A DNA stretch of 38,971 bases from Fimbriiglobus sp. (GTDB lineage Bacteria; Planctomycetota; Planctomycetia; Gemmatales; Gemmataceae). The first letter of the stretch is position 1; the number at the start of each line of letters is the position of its first letter. Shown in pieces: positions 8,477-15,223 of the stretch. The DNA is taken from the NCBI GenBank assembly GCA_025362195.1, contig JANYHV010000266.1:1-38971 (forward strand), written 5' to 3'. Both the position numbers and the translations under genes were made by a program. The notes beneath the pieces were generated by a model. That model did not search any database. It was not told where the DNA came from and worked only from the letters and a program-made list of their open reading frames with translations.

Positions 8477-8639
8477 CCCGGCGAGCGGTGTGGCGTCAGC
8501 CCGCCGGTCCAGCCTGGAATGCGAGTGACTTCCGAGTGGGAGCGCCAGCAACTTCCCGCGGGTTGTGACTCCCCATTCCGGGTTGGACCGGCGGGCTAAC
8601 GCCCCGCCGCTCGCCGGGGGTTCGCCTGCGGCGGGGCCG
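8477..8639. repeat. Intergenic inverted-repeat element, copy 2
   Basis: Arms 8477-8521 and 8574-8618 are near-perfect reverse complements (about 40 of 44 positions by hand), followed by a 20-nt tail (8620-8639) identical to the end of copy 1. The core is GTCAGCCCGCCGGTCCA on the left and TGGACCGGCGGGCTAAC on the right, a variant of the TTAGCCCG core in copies 1 and 3. It lies directly after the oxidoreductase stop codon, so it could act as a terminator as well as being a repeat. Confidence 0.85.
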
Positions 8640-8731
8640 CGGCTTGGCTGCCAGTCTAACTGTCGGGTGGCTGCCGTTTTGGCCGCGTTTTCAGGGGTTT
8701 GCACATTCCGGGCGTTGTCCGGGCAGTCGCC

Positions 8732-8760
8732 TTGATTCGCACTCCGGGCGGCTCTAAAAT
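8732..8760 (+). promoter_or_regulatory. Candidate sigma70 promoter upstream of clpC
   Basis: TTGATT (8732-8737) and TAAAAT (8755-8760) are separated by exactly 17 bp, close to consensus in otherwise very GC-rich DNA. If used, the clpC transcript has a leader of roughly 345 nt. I saw no CIRCE (HrcA) inverted repeat nearby. Confidence 0.5.
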
Positions 8761-9111
8761 TGGACAGGTTTCGGCCCCCCACGCCAAGCACCGCCCCGCC
8801 GCCCCGCCTGGTCCTCAGGTCGTCTCGTCGCCGGCCCTCGCTTTCCGTGGGACGGCCCGGAATCTGCCGGCCTCCCCGGCGGCTCGCCCCTCGCGGCACG
8901 ATTGCTGCCCGTCACGGACCCCCGAAAAGGGCCGGCCGGGCGCGATGGTCCTTGCCCGTCGCGAGCCTATGATGACTGCGAAGCGCGTCCGCCCGGGTTC
9001 TTCCCCTCACGGGGTCGGCCCGGGCGGGACGCCGGTTGGGAGCATGGCGGCTCGATCCTTTGTCCGCCGCTCATCCCGGCACCCCGATCTTCCCGAGAGG
9101 AGACGGCCTCG
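8761..9111 (+). other. Long non-coding stretch upstream of clpC
   Basis: About 350 bases with no ORF that looks like protein; the translated frames are Pro/Arg-rich shadows. It holds a possible second -10-like hexamer (TATGAT, 8968-8973) without a convincing -35. The clpC ribosome-binding site is GAGAGGAGA at about 9095-9103. It probably serves as the clpC 5' leader; no riboswitch or attenuator fold was recognised by eye. Confidence 0.4.
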
Positions 9112-11709
9112 ATGTACGAACGCTTTACGGACCGCGCCCGGAAGGTGATGCAACTCGCCAACCAAGAGGCCCAGCGGTTCAACCACGAGTACATCGGCAC
9201 CGAGCACATCCTGCTCGGGCTGGTGAAGGAAGGTTCCGGCGTCGCCGCGAACGTCCTCAAAAATCTCGACGTGGACCTGCGCAAGATTCGACTCGAAGTC
9301 GAGCGCATCGTCCAGCCCGGGGCCGGCGGCGACCAGGTCGTCATGGGCCGCCTGCCGCACACCCCGCGGGCCAAGAAGGTCATCGAGTATTCGATCGAAG
9401 AAGCTCGCAACCTGAACCACAACTACGTCGGCACCGAACACCTGCTGCTGGGCTTGCTCCGCGAGCAGGAGGGCGTGGCCGCCCAGGTTCTGATGAACCT
9501 GGGACTCAAACTCGAGGATGTCCGCGAAGAAGTGCTGAACCTTTTGGGGCACAATCCCATGCCGAACGAGAACGATGCGGGCAGTGGCGGGACCTCCGGC
9601 GGGACCGGCGGCGGGGGCGGCGGCTCCGGCGAGCGCACCGGCGGCAGCCGGACCAAGTCGAAGACCCCGGCCCTCGACAGCTTCGGCCGCGACCTGACCG
9701 AACTGGCCAAGCAGGGCAAGCTCGACCCGGTCATCGGCCGGGCCAACGAGATCGAGCGGGTCGTCCAGATCCTGTCCCGCCGCCAGAAGAACAACCCCGT
9801 GCTGTTGGGCGAGGCCGGCGTCGGCAAGACCGCCATCGTCGAGGGCCTGGCCCAACTCATCATCGACGCCAACGTGCCCGAACTCCTCCGCGACAAGCGG
9901 TTGGTCGTGCTCGACCTGGCGATGATGGTGGCCGGCACCAAGTACCGCGGCCAGTTCGAGGAGCGGATCAAGGCGGTCATGAACGAGGTCCGCCGGGCCA
10001 AGAACACCATCCTGTTCATCGACGAGTTGCACACCCTCGTCGGGGCCGGCGGGGCCGAAGGCGCGATCGACGCCAGTAACGTGCTCAAGCCCGCGCTGGC
10101 CCGCGGCGAAATCCAGTGCATCGGCGCGACGACGCTCGACGAGTACCGCAAGTACATCGAGAAGGACCAGGCCCTCGCCCGCCGCTTCCAGGACATCATC
10201 GTCAACCCGCCGAACAAGGAAGAGGCGGTCGAGATTCTGAAGGGCCTCCGCGACCGGTACGAGGCGCACCACCGCGTCCAGATCACCGACGAGGCGCTCA
10301 AGGCCGCCGTCGATCTCTCGGACCGGTACATCTCGTCCCGGTGCCTGCCGGACAAGGCGATCGACGTGATCGACGAAGCCGGTGCCCGCATCCGCCTGAA
10401 GGCGATGACCCGGCCGCCGGACTTGAAGGACATCGACGAGCAGATCGAGAAGCTCAACGCCGAGAAGGAATCGGCCGTCGCCGAGCAGGACTTCGAGAAG
10501 GCCGCGTCCTTGCGCGACCAGGCCGACAAGTTGAAGAAGAAGAAGGACACGGTCACCAAGGAGTGGCGCGAGAAGGCCAAGGAGACCGACGGCGTTGTCG
10601 ATGAGGAAGTCGTCGCCGAGGTCGTCGCCAAGATGACCGGGGTGCCGTTGAAGAAGGTCGGCGAGGACGAGACCAAGCGGCTCCTCAACATGGAAGAGGA
10701 ACTGCACGGCACCGTCGTCAGCCAGGACGAAGCGATCCGGTCGCTGTCCCGGGCCGTCCGCAAGAGCCGGGCCGGGCTGAAGGACCCGAAGCGGCCGATC
10801 GGCTGCTTCATTTTCGCCGGCCCGACGGGCGTGGGCAAAACCCTGCTCGCCAAGAGCCTGGCCAAGTTCATGTTCGGGGACGAGGCCGCGCTCGTGCAAC
10901 TCGACATGTCCGAGTACATGGAGAAGCACAACGTCAGCCGCCTGGTCGGGGCACCCCCCGGCTACATCGGCTACGAAGAGGGCGGCCAGCTCACCGAGAA
11001 GATCCGCCGCAAGCCGTACTCGGTCGTGCTGCTCGACGAAATCGAAAAGGCCCACCCGGACGTCTGGAACATGCTCCTCCAGATCATGGAAGAGGGCCGG
11101 CTGACGGACAACGTCGGCCGGGTCGTGGACTTCAAGAACGCCGTCGTGATTTTGACGACGAACGTCGGGGCCGAGACGATTATCGCCCCGGACGACATGT
11201 CGAACGTGTTCACCTCGGGCGTCCGCAAGACGGCCGACGTGACCTACGCCGACATGAAGCGGAAGCTGCTCGAACAAATGGGCAAGGTCTTCCGCCCCGA
11301 GTTCCTGAACCGCCTCGACGACACGATCGTCTTCCGGTCCCTGACGAAGGACAACCTGAAGCAGATCGTCGAGATGGAATTGGCCAAGCTGTCCAAGCGC
11401 TTGAAGGAGAAGAACCTGAAGCTCGACGTGACGGACGAGGCCAAGGAGTTCATCATCGAGAAGGGGTCGAGCGTCGAGTACGGGGCGCGGCCGCTGCGCC
11501 GGTCGGTCGAGCAGTACCTCGAAGACGGCATGAGCGACTCCCTGCTCCGCGGCGAGTTCGCCGGTAAGGAAACGGTCGTCGTCCGCGTCGGCCTCGGCGA
11601 CGACGGCGAGAAGAAGCTGACGTTCGAGGCGACCGGCAGCACGGCGAAGCCCGAACTGGTCGCGGCCGTCGTCGCCCCCCCGGTAGTGGCCGCCGGCGAA
11701 GCGGTGTAG
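9112..11709 (+). CDS. clpC: ATP-dependent Clp protease ATP-binding subunit ClpC
   Basis: An 865-residue class I Hsp100/AAA+ unfoldase that feeds substrates to ClpP. The start ([20 protein letters not shown]) is the canonical ClpC N-terminus, with GAGAGGAGA 8 nt upstream. Order of parts: two Clp-N repeats (GTEHILLGL and GTEHLLLGL), a strikingly Gly/Ser-rich linker (about 160-180), AAA+ D1 with Walker A GEAGVGKT (about 234), a UVR-type coiled-coil middle region ([20 protein letters not shown]), and D2 with Walker A GPTGVGKT (about 570) and [16 protein letters not shown]. The C-terminal D2-small domain is complete. Its length exceeds the common 810-830, mostly because of the Gly-rich linker and an extended tail. 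No mcsA, mcsB or ctsR is adjacent, so the Bacillus-type operon is absent. It converges on the PP2C gene across a perfect hairpin. Confidence 0.97.
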   Translation: MYERFTDRARKVMQLANQEAQRFNHEYIGTEHILLGLVKEGSGVAANVLKNLDVDLRKIRLEVERIVQPGAGGDQVVMGRLPHTPRAKKVIEYSIEEARNLNHNYVGTEHLLLGLLREQEGVAAQVLMNLGLKLEDVREEVLNLLGHNPMPNENDAGSGGTSGGTGGGGGGSGERTGGSRTKSKTPALDSFGRDLTELAKQGKLDPVIGRANEIERVVQILSRRQKNNPVLLGEAGVGKTAIVEGLAQLIIDANVPELLRDKRLVVLDLAMMVAGTKYRGQFEERIKAVMNEVRRAKNTILFIDELHTLVGAGGAEGAIDASNVLKPALARGEIQCIGATTLDEYRKYIEKDQALARRFQDIIVNPPNKEEAVEILKGLRDRYEAHHRVQITDEALKAAVDLSDRYISSRCLPDKAIDVIDEAGARIRLKAMTRPPDLKDIDEQIEKLNAEKESAVAEQDFEKAASLRDQADKLKKKKDTVTKEWREKAKETDGVVDEEVVAEVVAKMTGVPLKKVGEDETKRLLNMEEELHGTVVSQDEAIRSLSRAVRKSRAGLKDPKRPIGCFIFAGPTGVGKTLLAKSLAKFMFGDEAALVQLDMSEYMEKHNVSRLVGAPPGYIGYEEGGQLTEKIRRKPYSVVLLDEIEKAHPDVWNMLLQIMEEGRLTDNVGRVVDFKNAVVILTTNVGAETIIAPDDMSNVFTSGVRKTADVTYADMKRKLLEQMGKVFRPEFLNRLDDTIVFRSLTKDNLKQIVEMELAKLSKRLKEKNLKLDVTDEAKEFIIEKGSSVEYGARPLRRSVEQYLEDGMSDSLLRGEFAGKETVVVRVGLGDDGEKKLTFEATGSTAKPELVAAVVAPPVVAAGEAV

Positions 11710-11719
11710 CGAGCGCGTG

Positions 11720-11765
11720 AAAAAGGGACAGGCCGCCGACGCGAGTCGGCGGCCTGTCCCTTTTT
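11720..11765. terminator. Bidirectional intrinsic terminator between clpC and the PP2C gene
   Basis: A perfect 21-bp stem (11720-11740 pairing with 11745-11765) closes on a GCGA tetraloop of GNRA type. The stem starts with an A5 run and ends with a T5 run, so on either strand it is a GC-rich hairpin followed by U residues. It sits 10 nt after the clpC stop and 17 nt from the PP2C stop, as expected for a shared terminator of convergent genes. Confidence 0.93.
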
Positions 11766-11782
11766 CGTATCCCGATGCGGCC

Positions 11783-12541
11783 TTACGCGGCGTCGATGAC
11801 TTCGATCATGATGCACGACACGTTGTCGCGGCTGCCGCTGTCCAGCGCGAGTTGGCCCAGGCCCTCGGCGCAGGCTTGCATGTCCTTCTGGCCGTCCACG
11901 AAGGCCTGCATGCCCTCGTCCTGGACGACGCCGGTGAGGCCGTCCGAGCACAGCATGACGCGGTCGTGCGGCTTGACCTGGAGGACGGTGACTTCGGGGC
12001 CGTCGCCGACTTCCTTGCTGCCCAGGTACTTCCAGAGCACGTTCTTGAACCGGTGCTCCTTGGCCTCGGCCGCGGAGATGGTCTTGGCCTCGACGAGGGC
12101 CTGGGCGAGCGAGTGGTCGGTCGTGAGTTGCGAGATCGCCCCGTCCCGGACGAGGTAGCACCGCGAGTCGCCGACGCCGGCGATGTACATGTCCGAGCCT
12201 TTGCGCCAGATCGCCATGACGACCGTGGTGCCCATGTTCTTCATGTCCTTGTCGAGCGCCCCCATTGCCATGATTTCTTCGTTGGCCTGGACGATGGCCC
12301 GCTTGATGACGGACTTGACGCCCTCGGGGTTGAGGTTGGCCGTCAAGTTCTTGCGGAGTTCGCGGGGGATGATCTCGATGGCGCGCTTGGACGCGATTTC
12401 GCCGGCCGCCTGCCCGCCCATGCCGTCGGCGACGATGCTGACGATGAGGTCGGGGAACTGCTTGACCTCGATGGAGTCTTCGTTGTTCTCGCGGTAGTTG
12501 CCGAGGAGGCTGCACTTACCGATGTTCAGGGCGAGCGGCAT
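11783..12541 (-). CDS. PP2C-family serine/threonine protein phosphatase
   Basis: A 252-residue metal-dependent phosphatase of the bacterial Stp/PrpC type, which removes phosphate from Ser/Thr residues, typically opposing Hanks-type kinases. Motifs in order: GNYRENNEDS (14-23), with the first metal-binding Asp at 22; VADGMGGQAAGEIAS (37-51), with Asp39; AGVGDSRCYLVRDG; LTTDHSLAQ; MLCSDGLTG; and the final DNVSCIMIEV with the last metal Asp. All expected metal ligands look present and the length is that of a stand-alone catalytic domain, so it is likely cytosolic. No kinase gene is adjacent; an FHA protein sits about 24 kb away in the window. It converges on clpC across a shared hairpin, and a candidate promoter lies at 12608-12635. 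Confidence 0.95.
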   Translation of the reverse strand: MPLALNIGKCSLLGNYRENNEDSIEVKQFPDLIVSIVADGMGGQAAGEIASKRAIEIIPRELRKNLTANLNPEGVKSVIKRAIVQANEEIMAMGALDKDMKNMGTTVVMAIWRKGSDMYIAGVGDSRCYLVRDGAISQLTTDHSLAQALVEAKTISAAEAKEHRFKNVLWKYLGSKEVGDGPEVTVLQVKPHDRVMLCSDGLTGVVQDEGMQAFVDGQKDMQACAEGLGQLALDSGSRDNVSCIMIEVIDAA

Positions 12542-12607
12542 GGGAGACTCTTCGAGAAAGACGGTACGCGGGTCCGCCGGGGACGGCAGCGGGCACCCTG
12601 TTACGAA

Positions 12608-12635
12608 AGGTTAGCACGGGGGCGAACGGAAGCAA
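12608..12635 (-). promoter_or_regulatory. Candidate promoter of the PP2C gene
   Basis: Reading the minus strand, TTGCTT (12635-12630) and TAACCT (12613-12608) are 16 bp apart, about 67 nt before the PP2C ATG. Weak match, supported by position only. Confidence 0.3.
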
Positions 12636-12797
12636 GCCCCGGCACTCACGGATCTTGGCCAGCTTACAACGACAGTTCGGCCGACGCAACCGGCCGGCCG
12701 CGGAAGCCGCAGATTCCCCAGCTTCCGCCGCGGCACGCCCGGCGGGCGCGGAGTTACGGACAGTTGACAAAACCGGACCGCCCCGGGCGAGTCGGGG

Positions 12798-14612
12798 TTA
12801 CTTCCCCGCCAGCCGCTTGCGGACGGCCTCGGCGTGGCGGATCAACTCGTCCCGGACGAGCGGGTTGTCGGCCGTCCGGCTCAGGCCGGTCAGGGCGTCC
12901 ACGGTCCGCTGCCCGCCGACCCGTTCGAGGAGTTCCGCGACCGTCAACAGGCCGACCGCGTCCTCGGCGGTGAGCACGGCCAGGAGGCCGGTTTCGGCGC
13001 GGGCGGGGGGCATCAGGGCCAGCGCGTCCCGGGCGTTCGACTCCTCGGACCGGAACGCCAGCCGGGCGGCCACGGCCAGGGCGATGTCGTCGGACGCCCA
13101 CTTCGGGGCGAGGGCCATGCCGCCGCGGCGCTCCGACACTTCGGTCGAGCGGAGGGCCCGGAGCAAGGCGGCCCGGCCGTCGGGTTCGGACCACTCCAGG
13201 AGGGTTGCCGTCGCCGTCAGCCGCACGTCCGGCCGGGCGCACGTCTCGGGCCGGGTCAGGACTTTGAGCGCGGCGACGATCGCCGGGGTGTCCGCGGCCG
13301 ACAGTTCGGCCCGGTACTCGGGGTTGGCCAGGTTGACGAGTTCGACGAGCGCCGCGTCGGACTTCCGGTCGGCGGCGGCGGCGGTCAGCCGGGCCGCGAG
13401 GTTTTCGCGGGCGGCGGGGGCCGGGGCGCGCTCGAAGTCGAGGGTCGCCAGGGCGGCCTCGATCCCCTGGTGGGCCGGCCCGCCGACGACGGACAGGGCC
13501 AGGGCCAGCGCGCCCGTGAGGACGAACCGCAGCGGGCGGTGCAAGTTGTCGCCGAACGGCTGCCAGATCCGCCACAAGGCCACCGGGGGCAGGAGCGTGA
13601 GCAGGCCGCGGGTCGGACTGGTCCGGCCGGCCAGGTACGCGGCCCACAAGAACCCGAACGCGAGCATGAGCGCGCCCAGGACGGCCACGAACGGCATCAG
13701 CCCCGGGTTGAAGAACACGCCGACCAGCCACAACAGGCCGGCCGCGGCGGACGTCACCAGCCACCCGCCGGTCGTCAGCGCCAGGTCGGCGGCCGGCTCG
13801 GGCGGCGGCTTCATGCGCATCGTCAAATTCGCGGCCACTTCGGCGTTCAGATCGACGCCGGCCATGCCCGTGGGCACGAGCGACACCATTCCCGTCTCGT
13901 GCCGGGGCAACCGGGCGGGGGCCGGCCGGGGCAGGTCGGGCGTCTCGGCCCGCGAGCCGTCCGCGGGGCCGTTCGGCCGCGGCGGCCGCACCGGTTCCGG
14001 GGGCTTGTGCCAGGTCGTGACGCGCGGCGGCAGGGGGCTGAGCGGCCGCAGTCCGGCGGTCCCGGCGGGGTTCGCCGGGGTCGGGGCGTGGACCGGCGGC
14101 CGCAGGGTCAGGTCCGGCAACCGGTCCGGCCGGGGGGCCATCTTCACCGTCGCCGGGGACGACGGGCGGGGGATCGGGGGCGGCGTCCAGGCCGGCGGGG
14201 CCACCTTCAACTCGACCGGGAGCGCCGTCTCGTCCGACAGGCTCAGATCGACCTCGTCGTCCGCGAGGGCGCGGCCGTTCCGGCTCGGGTCGCCGAGTTG
14301 CGTCTCGACCAGGTCGTGGTCGTGGTGCGAGTCCTCGTGGTCGCGGTGCAACTGGTCGTGGTCGAGTTCGTCGTCGGCCAACCCGTCCTCGTGGGGCAGG
14401 GACGAACTCAGGGAGTGCTCGGGGACGTACCCGTGCGGGACGGGCAACGCGTCCAGGTCGATGTCGGGGTCGTCGTCCGGGTTGTCCCCGGCGTGCTCCG
14501 GCCGCGGGATGGTCAGCGGCCGCAAGCACTTCGGGCAAATCGTCCGCTGGCCCACGCGGTCGGGCAACGCCAGGAGCCGCTGCGAGCAGAACGGGCAGGA
14601 GTACGGAAACAT
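12798..14612 (-). CDS. Zinc-ribbon membrane protein with acidic/His-rich linker
   Basis: A 604-residue protein of unknown function. The start at 14612 has GAGG 8 nt upstream and puts an N-terminal zinc ribbon right at the beginning: CPFC at about 6-9 and CPKC some 20 residues later, a pattern common in planctomycete hypotheticals. A long Pro/Asp/His-rich, probably disordered region follows, including DHDQLHRDHEDSHHDHD. The middle holds about four membrane helices (WLVTSAAAGLLWLVGVFF, FVAVLGALMLAFGFLWAAYL and two more). The C-terminal third is helical and HEAT-like (repeated ALVELVNL / AIVAALKVL type segments) and would face the cytoplasm or the far side of the membrane. It is the last gene of a minus-strand run, 52 bp after the thioredoxin-like gene. 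Function unrecognised; a role in protein-protein interaction at the membrane is only a guess. Confidence 0.75.
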   Translation of the reverse strand: MFPYSCPFCSQRLLALPDRVGQRTICPKCLRPLTIPRPEHAGDNPDDDPDIDLDALPVPHGYVPEHSLSSSLPHEDGLADDELDHDQLHRDHEDSHHDHDLVETQLGDPSRNGRALADDEVDLSLSDETALPVELKVAPPAWTPPPIPRPSSPATVKMAPRPDRLPDLTLRPPVHAPTPANPAGTAGLRPLSPLPPRVTTWHKPPEPVRPPRPNGPADGSRAETPDLPRPAPARLPRHETGMVSLVPTGMAGVDLNAEVAANLTMRMKPPPEPAADLALTTGGWLVTSAAAGLLWLVGVFFNPGLMPFVAVLGALMLAFGFLWAAYLAGRTSPTRGLLTLLPPVALWRIWQPFGDNLHRPLRFVLTGALALALSVVGGPAHQGIEAALATLDFERAPAPAARENLAARLTAAAADRKSDAALVELVNLANPEYRAELSAADTPAIVAALKVLTRPETCARPDVRLTATATLLEWSEPDGRAALLRALRSTEVSERRGGMALAPKWASDDIALAVAARLAFRSEESNARDALALMPPARAETGLLAVLTAEDAVGLLTVAELLERVGGQRTVDALTGLSRTADNPLVRDELIRHAEAVRKRLAGK

Positions 14613-14649
14613 CGATCGACCTCGGACCGGCAACGACGGCGTGACGGGT

Positions 14650-14661
14650 TAACTTAAGTTA
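14650..14661. promoter_or_regulatory. 12-bp AT-rich palindrome
   Basis: TAACTTAAGTTA is a perfect palindrome in very GC-rich DNA, between the thioredoxin-like gene stop and the zinc-ribbon gene start. It could be an operator; no further support. Confidence 0.25.
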
Positions 14662-14664
14662 CGA

Positions 14665-15216
14665 TCAGTCCGAGTGCAAACTGCGGAGCCGCGGGGACAA
14701 CCGGAGGACCCACTGCACCCGCTCGATTTCGTGCAGCCAGTCCGCGGCCACCGCCGCCTGTTGGGCCGCCGGGTCGGGGGCCCCGGGCAGGCCCGGGACG
14801 AGCGATTGCACGAGCTTGCGGTAGTGGGCCAGCGTCCGCTCGCCGAACCGCGCGACCTCGTGCCCGTCCTCGCTGAAAAAGACCGCGACCGGCACCCGCG
14901 CCCCGCCGTTGATCTTCAACTCGGCTTGCGCCTCCGGGTGCGCGTCGCGGTCGAGGTAGCGGACGCGCAAGACCGGGGCGACGTCCGAAAACCGCTCCAG
15001 GATCGGGCACTGGGCCGCGCAGTCGCCGCACCACGCCCCGGCCAGGACCAGTACGTTGGTCACCCGCGTGAACTTCTCGAGCAATTGGTCCTGCTCGGCG
15101 GACAGCACGACGGCGGCCCGGCGTTGGTCCCAGCGGTCGCGGTCGGCCGGGCCGCCGAACGTGCCCAGGAACTCGGCGTAGGGCAGGGCGGCGTCGAAGA
15201 ACGAGAACGGCAGCAT
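14665..15216 (-). CDS. Thioredoxin-fold protein (WCGDC active site)
   Basis: A 183-residue protein with a thioredoxin-like core. The redox motif LAGAWCGDCAAQCP (about residues 58-71) carries the CxxC dithiol, an extra Cys follows four residues later, and GGARVPVAVFFSEDG holds the cis-Pro. This WCGDC type belongs to the TlpA/YbbN-like cytosolic thioredoxin group whose members are often annotated only as thioredoxin family. There is no signal peptide, so it is presumably cytoplasmic. The N-terminal 40 residues (FFDAALPYAEFLGTFGGPAD) form a helical extension. Its ATG lies 7 bp after the stop of the NamZ-fusion gene, implying one transcript. Physiological partner unknown. Confidence 0.85.
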   Translation of the reverse strand: MLPFSFFDAALPYAEFLGTFGGPADRDRWDQRRAAVVLSAEQDQLLEKFTRVTNVLVLAGAWCGDCAAQCPILERFSDVAPVLRVRYLDRDAHPEAQAELKINGGARVPVAVFFSEDGHEVARFGERTLAHYRKLVQSLVPGLPGAPDPAAQQAAVAADWLHEIERVQWVLRLSPRLRSLHSD

Positions 15217-15223
15217 CGGACGG

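Noticed and set aside
8699-9148. 149-codon frame in the clpC leader
   Set aside because: Runs into clpC out of frame, Pro/Arg/Ser-rich, no RBS; treated as non-coding.
9007-11277. 756-codon minus-strand frame opposite clpC
   Set aside because: clpC is unmistakable; the antisense frame is a GC-driven shadow rich in Asp/Val/Leu/Gly with no domain.
12600-12640. CIRCE-like TTAGCAC near the PP2C gene
   Set aside because: Only a half-site; no GAGTGCTAA partner at the required 9-nt spacing.
12834-14657. 607-codon plus-strand frame opposite the zinc-ribbon protein
   Set aside because: Gln/Arg/Val-rich shadow with no start context; the minus-strand frame has two CxxC motifs and membrane helices.
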